Below are positions 8,497 to 18,685 of a DNA stretch of 64,000 nt, piece after piece. A program made the translations under genes and the position numbers. Source of the stretch: Polaromonas sp. (GTDB lineage Bacteria; Pseudomonadota; Gammaproteobacteria; Burkholderiales; Burkholderiaceae_C). Below the pieces are notes generated by a model. That model was not told the DNA's origin. It did no database searches and saw nothing but the letters and a program-made list of their open reading frames with translations. The stretch spans positions 41,750 to 105,749 of the forward strand of contig NZ_JAQSDL010000122.1 in NCBI RefSeq assembly GCF_029945895.1, given 5' to 3'. The first letter of the stretch is position 1; each line of letters begins with the position of its first letter.

Positions 8497-11400
8497 TCAA
8501 TCCTTGAAGTTCCTGATCTCTCGCCAACTGACACGTCCGGACGCGATCTCGCTGACGCCCGCCTTGGTGGTCTGGGAGCCTACATTTCCGGCGCTTGTGA
8601 TCCTGGTTCCAGTGCTGACGACGGCATCCCTCACTGTGTACCTGCGCGTTCCGTCCGCTCTGCGAATGGTGTAATTTCCATCATTGGTCAGTTCCATGGA
8701 AATATAGTTTGGTCGACTTAAAAGTCCGATCGAGCTGCTGAGCTGGACTTCTCCCGACGCGGCTCCCGTGAGCGGATTGAGCGTAAAGCTACGGCCGTTG
8801 CCGTCACCCGAGCAGTCGCCAGATGGAATGGTTGAATTCAACGTGATGCTGCTGGTTCCCTGGGCGCCTTCTACAGCGATGCGTTCGCGTATGTTTGGCA
8901 AATCAAAATACCAACCTCTCTTCTGGCCCGATCCGGTTCCAAGTGTAAAGGCCGTTGCGGAGATCGTTACCGTACTTGTTCCTTCAACGGCTGTTTGCTG
9001 CTGCAAATCACTTCTGGCCCTGTTGTAGTCTGAGGTACTCGTTCCTCCACCATCCCACACGCCGTAAATGGATTGAGTGCCGCTGGACGTGGCGTCTGTC
9101 TGCTCCATGAATTTGCCGGTTCCGAAAATTATCATTTGCCCGCGTTGCAAGGCGGTAGTGATCAGCGGCGCGACCGTGATCGGCTGACGTGTTCCGGCGC
9201 TTGTTGTGGCGGTGAATAGCGGCTTTTTGATGCCGCCGACAGCCTTGACGATGAGATCGTCACTGATGTTCTGGCTATTCAGACCGTCACTGAAGCTGAA
9301 TTTCCACATATTGCCCTGCAAATCGCCAGCATACATGGCAGACGCTTCACCCCGATCTCCCTGGAGGTAGCCGGGATTGGCCAAGCCATTAGCGATGCTG
9401 GTGCTGGATGTCGGAACAACAATCTTGAAGTAATTTGTACCTTCGGCCCAAGCAGTCCCGGGCGCCTTGTCCAGACTCAACAGAAACAGAGCCTGATCGC
9501 CGTTGGCGTTGTAGCGGCCAGCTCCGTCGTTTACATAGTTGTTATAGCCGCTACCCACGGCAACAAACCATTTATAACTTGGCAATCCACCCGTAGTGGT
9601 GGCAGGGATTTTGATCTTGACGATCTTCGGTTGTAGCAGAACATTGCCCATCATCGGGTCGTCCTGGTCTGTGAACTCAAACAAAACCTTGCCCGCACCC
9701 GATGAACCGTCCTCAAAGGTATCCGGATTTGTAACATCTAGGGCAAAGACGCCTTGCGCTCCGCCTCCCATGCCGCTGACAAGGACAGTCCGCCAATCCG
9801 CACCGATTTTGGCTTCACCAACCTGCGGGACTCCATCCACGAAGGCGACATGCTGATACCCCTCGTTGGTCAACTGATTCAGTTTTTTTGTAACAGCCAG
9901 TGGGATGTAGGCGAACAGCTCTTTTCCGTCGCTTGCCCGGGTGGCGTGAAGCATGCCATCATTGGCGCCGACATAAATTGCGGCCGTGCGCGAGAGCATG
10001 GATTTCGCAAAAGTACCATAGCCACCGTCATCGACTATTCCGGGATCGGCTTCTTTCTTGTAGATAGGGCCGGAATTGATGATGTCGCCCATGATGCTGT
10101 TACGACGCCGGAAAGGATTGGTCGCTGCACCTTCCTGCGATCGTTCACCCCGCAGATAGCTGACCCGCAGGGCGCCGAGGCTGTCTGCAACGCCAGTGAC
10201 CGGGTTTGAATTCAGTGCAGTGCGCATGGCCGCATCGAACTGGGTCAGGTTACCCGGTACAAATTCAATGCCCGGGCTGCTTCCACCCGTTTCCCGGCGA
10301 TAGGTGTAGATCTTCCGCTCCGAGGGCCTGATGAAGGGGTCCACCGAAGCTGTCGCTGTTGACGCAGGAAGGGTGGACCCAACCGTCAGTATGTCGCCGC
10401 TATCCCAGACCACGTTCTGCAATGCGTCGATGGTTTCCGTGGTGGTGTTGAGCTGAAGAGATGACTTGATGACAGTGCCCGACCAGTCGCGTGAATCGAA
10501 ACGCGGCGCATACAGATCACCGTTAGGTGAGCTGGTGGTAAACCGTTGCGAACTGATTGATGAGACAGATACCGATCCACTTTGGGCGCTCGCAGAGGCG
10601 AAAAACTTGCGTATGCCAGCGATCATCCGTTGCGCCTGGCTGGCGAGTGTATAGCCATCGGGAACATTCGGCAGTGTCGAGTCTTCCCACTCCTTGTTAT
10701 TGACGCCACCACCCGAGGTTCTGAAAGGGTTTCCATCATCGTTTGCGTCATTGAACCAGCCATATTTGCCGGCGAGGTAAAAGCTGCTGTTGCGTGGCTT
10801 GATGCCTCGCGTATTGCCATCGATCAATCCATTGCCACCTTCGTCCACGTCGATAGTAAAGGTCTTGACACGTATTTCACTCAGCGTCTGGGTTTTTCCT
10901 CCAACGACAAGAGAGTCGTAACGGATGGGTTGCGTGTTGGCCCAATAGGCCGCCCCAGCCCAATAATGTGCACTTGATGAACCAGACCCTGTACCTGTCT
11001 TGTTCAAGTTCGTATTCGTCGACACGGTGTTGGGGTTTCCAGAGGTGTCCTGGTTACGTCCCAATGCGTCCTTGTAGGCCAGAGCAGTCCCGGTCTCGAA
11101 GCCTGTCAGAAGTTTGGTCCAGTCAACAGCGTTGAAGTTTGCAGGGAAGTTGGTGGTTGGTGGCGAGCCAGGTATTGCCTCCACCGATCTGGCAGTATCA
11201 GATCCGAGCGTGGATACACCATCAGTGGTGTTATATCCCGGAAGCGTTTTATCATTGTGGGTGTTCACGTCTCCGATGGCGAGAATGTAGTTGCGACGCT
11301 GGCAACCATTCTGAATGGGATCGGTCCAGGTCTTGTAAATCGGAAATTTGTCATACATGCCCGTGGTGAGGCTTGCAACGGCCGCCGCGGTGGGTTGCAG

Positions 11401-13311
11401 GCCCTGAAAATACCGCAAGGCCTCGTAGTACAACTCACCGACTGGATCGTTGCTTTTGTAAATGCCGGTGCTACCGAATTTGTTCAGGTAGTTCACCACG
11501 CCGCTGTTGGTAAAGGCTGGAGCCCCGGTGGGGAAAGCGCTGGACCCGGCCGCAGCATTGAGGGGGTCGTTCACAAAGATACCCGTTGCAGCGCTCCACT
11601 CCGCTTGAGCATTGGTCTGCAGAGCTCCGCTGGTATCCCGATACTGTGCGCCTACAAACTTCATGGGAGCGCGCAGGACGCCGCCATAACGACCGTTTCC
11701 ATTTTCAAGTGCGTACCCAAAGGCCGAGACCCTGACGCCTTCTGCTTTCCTTTGAAGTTCCCCGATCGGTTTGTAGGCACCCGAGCCTGCTGTCTCGTTG
11801 GGATAACGCTGGCAAAACCGCACGCCGTCACTACCCGTTCGGGCCGGCCCTTCGCTTGCATCACATACCTGGACATAGGCCTTCATTCGCGCCGGTGATG
11901 TACCGTTGGTATAGACCTCATAAAGTGTGTAAATACTCGACTGATACCAGGTAGGGATCAATTGATAGTAGTTGTAGGTCGGGGTTGCACTGTAGACTTT
12001 GTAAACGGTTTTGGGCGTATACAGCCTGTAGGTATCGACCGTCCTGTTGTTGGAGGAACCAGCCGTTCCGGTGCAGGTATCGTTGCTGCTGTTGATGCGC
12101 AACCGATAGTTGGTTCCCGATCCCGATCGGCAGACATTCTTCTTCTTTGACGACTGGGATAATGTTCCCGTCGCCCCGTTGGGGCCCCAATTGGTGGAAT
12201 TCAGTTCTTCGGAAATACCTTCGTAGTAAGGTGTTCCTACGCTGCCTGTATTGGCAACCCACGTCGTACCGACAACGGTGACCGGCCCGGCGGTCGGTGC
12301 CACCGTCGTTGTACCTGTCGTTGCCGTGTAGGCAACCGAAATTGGAGCGTCGCCAGTGTATTGGGGTGTAGACCCTGTCCCGGTAACCACCGACATGTTA
12401 CGCGGTGTAGGGGTGACTTCTTCGGGCACCAGGGTACCTGCTGCAGGATCGGTGCCAGACGGCATGACCGTGGTCGTTGCCTCTGGTTGGCTCCGGTCCC
12501 AATACTTTCTTCCAAGAGGATCCAACACATACGTGGTGGTCGCCGTGTTGGTCGGCGTGATGGAAAAACCTTGGGTGCCGGACGAACCCGACAAATCAGG
12601 TACCAAAGGTGCAAAGATGTTGGCGTTGCCCGGTGTGCCGCAATTGCCGGCGCTTGAAGAATTGCCTACAAAGATCACATCATCGCAGGAGTTGAAGTAA
12701 ACGGTGTCGTTGTAGTTGCTGCTACCACCGGGTGTGATGAACTGTGGCGTCACTTTCCCAACCAGTGCTGCTGCCACCTGCTTTTGAGGGAAATAAGTGG
12801 CGTTCCGGATACCACCAAAATCCGATGGCAAGAATGCCCGACCGAGCACCGTTTTGTCGGCGATATCGAGCACACGGTTGCCACCCGTCAGTGCGAAGCG
12901 CAACAAATCAATGGAGGATGTGGCCGCATAGTTCAATACATTGCCGCTGTAGCCGGTTCCCGACCCCGACGTGTTGCAGTATTTGTTGCTATCCACTGCG
13001 CCGGTGCGGCGGAAATAGCTGCCATTGAGCGCGCTGGTATCCGCCGCATCAAAATACTGGTAGCAGGCTTTGGGATCCCAGTAGCCCAGATATTCCTGGG
13101 CATGGTCATAGCTGGTGGTGCGGTAGGCCGCACCTGCAGTCGGAAATTCCACCGAGAGGGCCAGAGCGACATTCACTGCCTGTGACGTTACTGTCAGCGG
13201 GCCAACACTCAGGTCGACAGAGGGAAGCGATGGGGTCTGGGCGACGCTTCCTACAACCATCATTGCGACCGCGCCGCATCCAAACCACGATAGAAGTTTG
13301 CGAGTTTTCAT
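8497..13311 (-). CDS. pilY1: PilY1-type pilus assembly/adhesin protein
   Basis: PilY1 sits at the pilus tip and supports pilus extension, adhesion and surface sensing. The product is 1604 residues, longer than the roughly 1160-residue Pseudomonas protein. A signal peptide occupies about residues 1-24. The C-terminal third contains the PilC/PilY1 beta-propeller, with [36 protein letters not shown] and [10 protein letters not shown] see no DxSxS MIDAS motif of a von Willebrand A domain in the first 900 residues, which are rich in Thr, Ser, Gly and Tyr and low in similarity to anything I know. Asp-rich stretches such as DANDDGNPF and [11 protein letters not shown] could bind calcium. Confidence 0.92.
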   Translation of the reverse strand: MKTRKLLSWFGCGAVAMMVVGSVAQTPSLPSVDLSVGPLTVTSQAVNVALALSVEFPTAGAAYRTTSYDHAQEYLGYWDPKACYQYFDAADTSALNGSYFRRTGAVDSNKYCNTSGSGTGYSGNVLNYAATSSIDLLRFALTGGNRVLDIADKTVLGRAFLPSDFGGIRNATYFPQKQVAAALVGKVTPQFITPGGSSNYNDTVYFNSCDDVIFVGNSSSAGNCGTPGNANIFAPLVPDLSGSSGTQGFSITPTNTATTTYVLDPLGRKYWDRSQPEATTTVMPSGTDPAAGTLVPEEVTPTPRNMSVVTGTGSTPQYTGDAPISVAYTATTGTTTVAPTAGPVTVVGTTWVANTGSVGTPYYEGISEELNSTNWGPNGATGTLSQSSKKKNVCRSGSGTNYRLRINSSNDTCTGTAGSSNNRTVDTYRLYTPKTVYKVYSATPTYNYYQLIPTWYQSSIYTLYEVYTNGTSPARMKAYVQVCDASEGPARTGSDGVRFCQRYPNETAGSGAYKPIGELQRKAEGVRVSAFGYALENGNGRYGGVLRAPMKFVGAQYRDTSGALQTNAQAEWSAATGIFVNDPLNAAAGSSAFPTGAPAFTNSGVVNYLNKFGSTGIYKSNDPVGELYYEALRYFQGLQPTAAAVASLTTGMYDKFPIYKTWTDPIQNGCQRRNYILAIGDVNTHNDKTLPGYNTTDGVSTLGSDTARSVEAIPGSPPTTNFPANFNAVDWTKLLTGFETGTALAYKDALGRNQDTSGNPNTVSTNTNLNKTGTGSGSSSAHYWAGAAYWANTQPIRYDSLVVGGKTQTLSEIRVKTFTIDVDEGGNGLIDGNTRGIKPRNSSFYLAGKYGWFNDANDDGNPFRTSGGGVNNKEWEDSTLPNVPDGYTLASQAQRMIAGIRKFFASASAQSGSVSVSSISSQRFTTSSPNGDLYAPRFDSRDWSGTVIKSSLQLNTTTETIDALQNVVWDSGDILTVGSTLPASTATASVDPFIRPSERKIYTYRRETGGSSPGIEFVPGNLTQFDAAMRTALNSNPVTGVADSLGALRVSYLRGERSQEGAATNPFRRRNSIMGDIINSGPIYKKEADPGIVDDGGYGTFAKSMLSRTAAIYVGANDGMLHATRASDGKELFAYIPLAVTKKLNQLTNEGYQHVAFVDGVPQVGEAKIGADWRTVLVSGMGGGAQGVFALDVTNPDTFEDGSSGAGKVLFEFTDQDDPMMGNVLLQPKIVKIKIPATTTGGLPSYKWFVAVGSGYNNYVNDGAGRYNANGDQALFLLSLDKAPGTAWAEGTNYFKIVVPTSSTSIANGLANPGYLQGDRGEASAMYAGDLQGNMWKFSFSDGLNSQNISDDLIVKAVGGIKKPLFTATTSAGTRQPITVAPLITTALQRGQMIIFGTGKFMEQTDATSSGTQSIYGVWDGGGTSTSDYNRARSDLQQQTAVEGTSTVTISATAFTLGTGSGQKRGWYFDLPNIRERIAVEGAQGTSSITLNSTIPSGDCSGDGNGRSFTLNPLTGAASGEVQLSSSIGLLSRPNYISMELTNDGNYTIRRADGTRRYTVRDAVVSTGTRITSAGNVGSQTTKAGVSEIASGRVSWREIRNFKD

Positions 13312-13315
13312 GGTT

Positions 13316-13945
13316 TTAGCACCCTGGTGTTTGACCCGGTTTGAAAATCACGCTTTGCAGCATGACCTGGGTCTGTTTGTTCAGGCCATAACCCAAGCCC
13401 GTGACCAAAAAGGCCTTGGCATTGGGGAGACTGCCCGGAATGGTAAAGGGAATGGTTTCCACGATGTAGCGTGGAAGTTGCGCGGGAAGGGCGCTGTTGC
13501 CGGTTGAAAACCCCACGTCACGTCCCGAATACTCCCCCAGTTTGACATAGCGCCTGGAAGAGCTGGTGTCTTCGAAATCAATGGTTTTGTAAAGCGGGGT
13601 CGTGGTGGAAACGTTGGTGCTGCACAGGCCGCGGTTGTCGTTGGTGTTGCCGCAGCCTTCTGCGAACAACTCAACTTTGCGGCTGTACATATTGCAAACC
13701 CGGCTATTTGTCGCTGCGTTGGGCCCCATGATGTCAATTTCAGCATCACTGAGTGCTGCCTCGGCGGCCTGGAACGCTATTTGTCGATCTCTGTCGTTGC
13801 GCGCTGATTTTTCACCTAGCAAAGTAAGACGCGCACCAAAAGCGGCGATCATGAAAATTGCGCTGAGCATGATCAGAACCACGATGAGCGAAATTCCCCG
13901 CTGACCAGTATGCTGTGGGGACGACGGGTAGGAGGTACTGCGCAT
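13316..13945 (-). CDS. pilX: PilX minor pilin-assembly protein
   Basis: PilX helps prime type IV pilus assembly together with PilV, PilW and PilY1. I use the ATG at 13945, 5 bp after the pilW stop; a TTG nine bases upstream is the alternative. The N-terminus QRGISLIVVLIMLSAIFMIAAFGARL is the PilX-type start, with a hydrophobic helix but without the Glu at +5 of ordinary pilins. The NDRDRQIAFQAAEAALSDAE segment after the helix is highly characteristic of PilX. Product about 209 residues. Confidence 0.9.
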   Translation of the reverse strand: MRSTSYPSSPQHTGQRGISLIVVLIMLSAIFMIAAFGARLTLLGEKSARNDRDRQIAFQAAEAALSDAEIDIMGPNAATNSRVCNMYSRKVELFAEGCGNTNDNRGLCSTNVSTTTPLYKTIDFEDTSSSRRYVKLGEYSGRDVGFSTGNSALPAQLPRYIVETIPFTIPGSLPNAKAFLVTGLGYGLNKQTQVMLQSVIFKPGQTPGC

Positions 13946-13950
13946 GACAA

Positions 13951-14877
13951 TCAATCTTGCGGGTTGCGCAACTTGTAAGTCGCGTTGAATACGCGCCTTA
14001 GTCGGCCATCATTAGGAGGAGTGAACATCAAGCCAACTTCTGTGCTTGTGCCGGTGAAGCCCTTCCCCAAAGGGTAAAGGTTGTTTTCTGCTGCGGTAGC
14101 GGATTGCCCTTGCCCGCTACCGGGGTCGCCCCGAATGACCAGCCCGACACGTACGGCGACCACTTTGACCCAGTCAGCTGTTGCCACACTTTGACCGCTA
14201 ACCCATCTGTCCGGCACGCTGTCGGCGTCAGTGTCCAGCCCGTACATCACCTGAAAAGTTTCCACGCCCTTGAGGATTGGCTGCGAATTGCGAGTCAATG
14301 TGGCGGCAGTAGGACTTCCTCGGGAGATGCACTGAAGAGCAGGCTCTCCGGTGCTGTCGACCTTGACCCAGAAAAGGCTTAGTGCAACATCGTCGCCATT
14401 GTCGGGGTAGTTCTGGGCCACGCCCTGGCAGTCGATGATGGAGCCGTCTGGTGCCAGCGGGTCGCTGAGCTTGCTGGACCCGTGAAACCGGAATGCGAGC
14501 GTGTCGCTGTTGTTGACGCCGCCATTGTCTGTTGCACCGTCATCGTCGATGTTGCCGGGGCTGGCGACTTTGGAGTTGTTGAACCCTCTTACCGTGGGAA
14601 ATGTGGTGGGCACGAAGCGGCGGGTGTTCTCGTCACCGGAGGCATCACGCTGTGTAAAGTTCTGGTACCCGGCAAGGCGCGCAGACTGTCCGATAACCTC
14701 AAGCGCGAAACGACCACTTTCCTGGATCTCCTGACCCGCATCTACCGTTTTGTAGCTGGAGAGCGTCACTGAATAAAGGGCAATCGCAGCCAGGGTCACG
14801 AGGCTTGCCAGTACAAGTGAAACCAGCAGTTCCACCATGGTCAGTCCGCTTTGGGTACGGAAGCCGGGATGTGTCAT
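13951..14877 (-). CDS. pilW: PilW minor pilin
   Basis: The 308-residue protein opens with a prepilin leader and the processing motif SGLTMVELLVSLVLASLVTLAAIALY, with the required Glu. The body has the PilW pattern, with RFALEVIGQSARLAGY early and a late VKVVAVRVGLVIRGD strand. The start is 2 bp after the pilV stop, so the genes are read together. It acts in the inner membrane/periplasm as part of the pilus priming complex. Confidence 0.9.
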   Translation of the reverse strand: MTHPGFRTQSGLTMVELLVSLVLASLVTLAAIALYSVTLSSYKTVDAGQEIQESGRFALEVIGQSARLAGYQNFTQRDASGDENTRRFVPTTFPTVRGFNNSKVASPGNIDDDGATDNGGVNNSDTLAFRFHGSSKLSDPLAPDGSIIDCQGVAQNYPDNGDDVALSLFWVKVDSTGEPALQCISRGSPTAATLTRNSQPILKGVETFQVMYGLDTDADSVPDRWVSGQSVATADWVKVVAVRVGLVIRGDPGSGQGQSATAAENNLYPLGKGFTGTSTEVGLMFTPPNDGRLRRVFNATYKLRNPQD

Positions 14878-14879
14878 GG

Positions 14880-15491
14880 TCAGTCCGTGAAATCTTTTTG
14901 GTTGCCGAAAGCAGTGATCACAACTCGTGGACGACTTTCGTCTGAGATCGCCTGCATGACCTTGTCGGTCTTGTCTGTTCTTGCCGCCCAGCCAAGCTTG
15001 ATCATGAGCATGTCCCCCTGGTCATCGCATGCCCAACGGTACAAGCCTTCGGAGGCTCCAGATGTTTCTTTCGGGGCACTGTCCCTGCATACTTTGGCGC
15101 GTCCCCCGGGAAGTTCTGTCATGACCCGGGACTTCCAGTCGTTGATCATGTAGTCTGCAAGCTGCGTTTTGGTACAGGTAACTGTTGTGCCTTTGCAGTC
15201 CGTCACTGTGCTGGTACCGTTGATACTGGTGTCCAGAACACTGAAGGTGCTGGTGCCTTCAGACCCGGAAATAGAGGCGGAGGGAACGAGTTGTACGATT
15301 TCTTCGTAGTCACGTGCCAGCTGGGTAGCTACTGCGGCTTGTGCCGTGAATTGATTGCTGCGAAGGGAGGCTAGCTGGAGGCCAGCGGTTCCAAGCAATC
15401 CTATGGCAAGAATTACCAGTGAGACCAAGACCTCTATCAAGGCGAAGCCCCGCAGGTGTAGCGAAGGGGCCAGACGACGTGGGTGTTCCAT
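14880..15491 (-). CDS. pilV: PilV minor pilin
   Basis: PilV is the first gene of the minor-pilin run. The product is 203 residues and is preceded by a short basic leader. The cleavage motif is RGFALIEVLVSLVILAIGLL, with Ala in place of the common Thr and the Glu retained. The conserved AGLQLASLRSNQ follows the helix. A conserved feature of PilV, the C-terminal strand giving MLMIKLGWAAR, is present. The 80-bp gap to nrdR upstream contains an imperfect AGGGGT/ACCCCT dyad (about 15501-15526) but no promoter I can place with confidence. Confidence 0.9.
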   Translation of the reverse strand: MEHPRRLAPSLHLRGFALIEVLVSLVILAIGLLGTAGLQLASLRSNQFTAQAAVATQLARDYEEIVQLVPSASISGSEGTSTFSVLDTSINGTSTVTDCKGTTVTCTKTQLADYMINDWKSRVMTELPGGRAKVCRDSAPKETSGASEGLYRWACDDQGDMLMIKLGWAARTDKTDKVMQAISDESRPRVVITAFGNQKDFTD

Positions 15492-15571
15492 ATACGCAGT
15501 CTAGGGGTGTAGGGTTCAACTTACCCCTGTATCCCGACAGATGGTCGAAGGGAGGCGACGAGCGACTGGCT

Positions 15572-16021
15572 CTACCGCCTCACCTCATCCACCAGCGTCT
15601 TGAACTCGTCAATATCTTCAAAGCTGCGGTAGACGCTGGCAAAACGTACATAGGCGACCTTGTCGAGCTTTTTGAGCTCGCGCATGACGAGCTCGCCCAG
15701 TCGGGCCGACGGGACCTCGCGCAGGCCCAGGTTGAGAAGCTTTTCCTCGATGCGCTCGATGGCCGAGTCCACCTGTTCGGTGCTGACCGGGCGCTTGCGC
15801 AAGGCGAGGTTCATGGAGTCGAGGATCTTGCTGCGTTTGTACTCGATGCGGCGGCCGTCCTTTTTGACGATGGCCGGAAAGTTGACGTCGGGGCGCTCGT
15901 AGGTGGTGAAGCGTTTTTCACACGCGCCGCACTGGCGGCGGCGGCGTATGAAGTCTGCGTCTTCCGACACCCGTGTTTCCACGACCTGGGTTTCAAGGTG
16001 GCCGCAGAAAGGGCATTTCAT
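15572..16021 (-). CDS. nrdR: NrdR ribonucleotide reductase repressor
   Basis: NrdR is an ATP/dATP-sensing repressor of ribonucleotide reductase operons. The 149-residue length is exactly typical. The N-terminal zinc ribbon is [15 protein letters not shown] followed by [14 protein letters not shown]. The ATP-cone domain follows with [15 protein letters not shown] and continues to [17 protein letters not shown]. glyA lies upstream with 100 bp between, and glyA-nrdR neighbours are common in betaproteobacteria. Confidence 0.96.
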   Translation of the reverse strand: MKCPFCGHLETQVVETRVSEDADFIRRRRQCGACEKRFTTYERPDVNFPAIVKKDGRRIEYKRSKILDSMNLALRKRPVSTEQVDSAIERIEEKLLNLGLREVPSARLGELVMRELKKLDKVAYVRFASVYRSFEDIDEFKTLVDEVRR

Positions 16022-16047
16022 GCGGCTTCACCTGAAAGTTCAAGCAT

Positions 16048-16100
16048 TATTGGCCTCCGGCCCTCACAGGGCATGCGCAAGCAGCTATCAAAAGAGTAGC
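16048..16100 (+). repeat. Family A two-hairpin element, copy 1 (glyA-nrdR gap)
   Basis: Forward copy with GGCCTCC, hairpin GCCCT-CAC-AGGGC, GCGCAAGCA and then GCTAT-CAAAAGA-GTAGC. It fills most of the gap between glyA and nrdR and could act as a stem-loop between the two reading frames. Confidence 0.8.
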
Positions 16101-16121
16101 GCTTGCACATGCGTCGGTCCA

Positions 16122-17366
16122 TCAACGGTAAACCGGAAACCGGCTCGTCAGCGCGTTGACCTTGGCCCGAACCGCTTCAATGTTGGCGGCGTCGCGCGGG
16201 TTGTCGAGCACATCGGCAATCAGGTTGGCCGTCAAACGAGCTTCCTCGTCCTTGAAGCCGCGCGTGGTCATGGCCGGGGTGCCGATACGCACGCCACTGG
16301 TGACCATCGGTTTTTCCGGGTCGTTGGGAATGGCATTCTTGTTGATGGTCATGTGGGCGCTGCCCAGTACCGCCTCGGCTTCCTTGCCGGTGATGCCCTT
16401 GGCGCGCAGGTCCACCAGCATGACATGGCTCTCGGTGCGTCCGCTAACGATGCGCAGGCCGCGCTGCGTCAGCGTTTCGGCGACGATTTGTGCATTTTTC
16501 AGCACCTGCTGCTGGTAGGCCTTGAACTCGGGTGCCAGTGCTTCCTTGAAAGCGACGGCTTTCGCGGCGATCACATGCATCAGCGGGCCGCCCTGCAGGC
16601 CGGGGAAGATGGCGCTGTTGATGGCCTTCTCGTGTTCGGCCTTCATCAGGATGATGCCGCCGCGCGGGCCACGCAGGCTCTTGTGGGTGGTCGAAGTCAC
16701 CACGTCGGCGTGCGGCACCGGGTTGGGGTACACGCCCGCGGCCACCAGGCCAGCGTAGTGGGCGATGTCCACCATGAAGATGGCGCCGACAGCCTTGGCT
16801 ACTTTCGCAAACCGTTCGAAGTCGATGCGCAGGCTGTAGGCCGAGGCGCCGGCAATGATCAGTTTGGGTTTGGACTCGTGGGCCTTGCGCTCCATCGCGT
16901 CGTAGTCGATCTCTTCCTTGTCGTTCAGGCCATAACTCACGACGTTGAACCACTTGCCGCTCATGTTCAGCGCCATGCCGTGGGTCAGGTGGCCGCCTTC
17001 GGCCAGGCTCATGCCCATGATGGTGTCGCCGGGCTTGAGGAAGGCCAGGAAAACGGCTTCGTTGGCCGAGGCGCCGCAATGTGGCTGCACGTTGGCGGCT
17101 TCGGCACCGAAGATTTTCTTGATGCGGTCGATGGCCAACTGTTCGGCCACGTCCACATGTTCGCAGCCGCCGTAGTAGCGGCGGCCGGGGTAGCCTTCTG
17201 CGTATTTGTTGGTGAGTTGCGAGCCCTGCGCGGCCATGACGGCGGGCGAGGCGTAGTTTTCGCTGGCGATCAGCTCGATGTGGTGTTCCTGGCGCGCGTT
17301 TTCAGCAACGATGGCAGCCCACAGTTCGGGGTCGGTTTGTTCCACAAGAATGGTGCGGTCGTACAT
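16122..17366 (-). CDS. glyA: Serine hydroxymethyltransferase
   Basis: GlyA is a PLP enzyme that converts serine and tetrahydrofolate to glycine and 5,10-methylene-THF. The 414-residue length is normal. Key stretches are [12 protein letters not shown] (substrate/PLP region), [27 protein letters not shown], and [13 protein letters not shown] carrying the Schiff-base lysine. AAGGACTGCC upstream of the ATG is a good ribosome-binding site. The leader contains a ZTP riboswitch whose 3' end can pair with that site, so expression is expected to rise when ZMP/ZTP signals one-carbon shortage. Confidence 0.97.
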   Translation of the reverse strand: MYDRTILVEQTDPELWAAIVAENARQEHHIELIASENYASPAVMAAQGSQLTNKYAEGYPGRRYYGGCEHVDVAEQLAIDRIKKIFGAEAANVQPHCGASANEAVFLAFLKPGDTIMGMSLAEGGHLTHGMALNMSGKWFNVVSYGLNDKEEIDYDAMERKAHESKPKLIIAGASAYSLRIDFERFAKVAKAVGAIFMVDIAHYAGLVAAGVYPNPVPHADVVTSTTHKSLRGPRGGIILMKAEHEKAINSAIFPGLQGGPLMHVIAAKAVAFKEALAPEFKAYQQQVLKNAQIVAETLTQRGLRIVSGRTESHVMLVDLRAKGITGKEAEAVLGSAHMTINKNAIPNDPEKPMVTSGVRIGTPAMTTRGFKDEEARLTANLIADVLDNPRDAANIEAVRAKVNALTSRFPVYR

Positions 17367-17411
17367 GGCAGTCCTTCAAGACGTGGTCCCTGTCATTGGA
17401 TGAATGAAACA

Positions 17412-17544
17412 AGGGCTGCCCAGGCGAACGGCTGAACGCTGTGGTCATCGCTTGAGCCCAGCGGTGCGCTTCCCAGTGGTATCCCACGTCAGCAGTCGCC
17501 CTGCAAAGCAGGAGCTGCCTATCGCCAGTCGCGCACACCCCTAG
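17412..17544 (-). promoter_or_regulatory. ZTP (pfl-motif) riboswitch upstream of glyA
   Basis: The minus-strand leader has the three conserved ZTP aptamer blocks in order: CGCGACTGGCGA (17522-17533), CCACTGGGA (17471-17479) and GTTCGCCTGGGCA (17417-17429), separated by variable stems. ZTP riboswitches commonly precede glyA and purine/one-carbon genes (established). The block GGCAGCCCTT at the aptamer 3' end (17411-17420) is nearly complementary to AAGGACTGCC covering the glyA ribosome-binding site (17367-17376). This suggests a translational ON switch, which is inference from pairing. Confidence 0.88.
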
Positions 17545-17597
17545 TGTAACGGACCCGGCGCCTGGCTGACGCCCGGCCGGTCAAAGGCCGGATTGGC

Positions 17598-18476
17598 TCA
17601 GGAGTTCGCGAGACTGGCGACCTTGTCGCCGGCCTTGCTGGCGGGCAGCTCGTCGGCGCCTGTGTTGGCAGGCAAGGATGCTGGAATGGCCAGAGGTGGA
17701 CGCAGGGACGGCATGTAAGAGGGCGCCCGGCCACTGACGACAGCCAGAAGGCGGGCGTGTTCGGCCATCACCTTGCCGGCATAACCGCCATCGCTTTCCA
17801 GATTGGCTGCGCCCACGTAGAACTTCAGGCCGGCTTCCACCGAGCCGGCGCGGGCAATACATTCCTGCAGGACCTTCACTCCTACCCGCAGGTTGGTGAC
17901 CGGGTCAAAAGCGGCGAGTTTCCCACCGAAGTTTTCGTACTTGTCGTGGTGGATCTTGGTCATCACCTGCATCAGGCCCTGGGCGCCGACCGGGCTCTGG
18001 GCGAACGGGTTGAAGCCCGATTCAATCGCCATGATCGCGAGGATCAGGGTGGGGTCGAGCTTGGCTTTCTGGCCGATCTCAAAGGCTTCTGCCACCAGCA
18101 CGCTCAGCGGCTCAGGCGCCACGCCGTACTTGCGACTCAGCCAGAAGGCCACTGCGGCCTGCTGCTTCGGCAGGTCCCGGGGGTTGGCAGCCGTGGCACG
18201 CTCAATCGCGTCAGGCTCGGTGAAGCCGATGGCGGCTTCCTGGCGCTCCTGCAGCCAGGTCATCAGCCGGGATTCGCCGGCCTGACGCAAGTCGGGGCGG
18301 GCGGTCAGCGTGATCACGGCAAACACGACGGCCAGACCGACGAGCGCGAAGCTGTTGTGGGTGATTTCAAAAAAGCCCTGGGCGATGTCGTCTGCAATGT
18401 TTGCCAGACTGTTGCCCACGTTTTTCTGAAGTGTTCGCATCACCGATGCGGGGTTGGATTGTCCTGGCGCTGTCAT
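17598..18476 (-). CDS. Membrane-anchored lytic transglycosylase (SLT domain)
   Basis: A peptidoglycan-cleaving soluble-lytic-transglycosylase-like protein. The ATG at 18476 has AAAGGAGTGCT directly upstream, giving 292 residues; the open frame seven codons further up lacks such a site. One membrane helix (about 42-60) anchors it. The SLT domain covers about 135-240 with LAIMAIESGFNPFAQS (catalytic Glu), GAQGLMQVM and NLRVGVKVLQ. The C-terminal 45 residues are Pro/Ala/Ser-rich. It is monocistronic, with its own promoter and a 150-nt structured leader. Confidence 0.92.
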   Translation of the reverse strand: MTAPGQSNPASVMRTLQKNVGNSLANIADDIAQGFFEITHNSFALVGLAVVFAVITLTARPDLRQAGESRLMTWLQERQEAAIGFTEPDAIERATAANPRDLPKQQAAVAFWLSRKYGVAPEPLSVLVAEAFEIGQKAKLDPTLILAIMAIESGFNPFAQSPVGAQGLMQVMTKIHHDKYENFGGKLAAFDPVTNLRVGVKVLQECIARAGSVEAGLKFYVGAANLESDGGYAGKVMAEHARLLAVVSGRAPSYMPSLRPPLAIPASLPANTGADELPASKAGDKVASLANS

Positions 18477-18627
18477 AGCACTCCTTTCTATGCGCACCGG
18501 CTTTCTGAGCCGTACGCTTTGATTGGGTCGCCATCAAACCAAGGCCGTGCCTTGGGGGTGTTGACCCCTTGTCTGACTTTGCCGGGTTCGGCAGCGGATT
18601 CGGGTTGTCCCGTAGTTTTTGGTGGGA
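18477..18627 (-). promoter_or_regulatory. Long structured leader RNA of the lytic transglycosylase gene (candidate riboswitch)
   Basis: About 150 nt separate the predicted start of transcription from the ATG. Read on the minus strand it contains successive hairpins: GTCCC/GGGAC, TGCCG-AACC-CGGCA, GGGGT-CAAC-ACCCC, CCAAGGC-ACG-GCCTTGG and TTTGAT/ATCAAA. An outer CGCC/GGCG pairing could close the domain. The ribosome-binding site lies after the last stem. I do not recognise the family. The ydaO (c-di-AMP) class often precedes lytic transglycosylases, but the block order here does not match its consensus as I know it. Confidence 0.55.
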
Positions 18628-18633
18628 CGGCGG

Positions 18634-18663
18634 ATTCTAAGAGTGCGCTTAATAACTTGTCAA
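18634..18663 (-). promoter_or_regulatory. Sigma-70 promoter of the lytic transglycosylase gene
   Basis: On the minus strand a perfect -35 TTGACA (18658-18663) and a -10 TAGAAT (18634-18639) are separated by 18 bp. Transcription should start near 18627. It is one of the clearest housekeeping-type promoters in the window. Confidence 0.75.
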
Positions 18664-18665
18664 TA

Positions 18666-18685
18666 ATATCAAATTAATTTGATAT
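18666..18685. promoter_or_regulatory. 20-bp perfect AT-rich palindrome abutting the -35 box
   Basis: ATATCAAATTAATTTGATAT is a perfect 20-bp palindrome located 2 bp upstream of the -35 hexamer of the lytic transglycosylase promoter. It could be an operator for a dimeric regulator or an UP-like element. No regulator gene is adjacent, so its protein partner is unknown. Confidence 0.5.
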
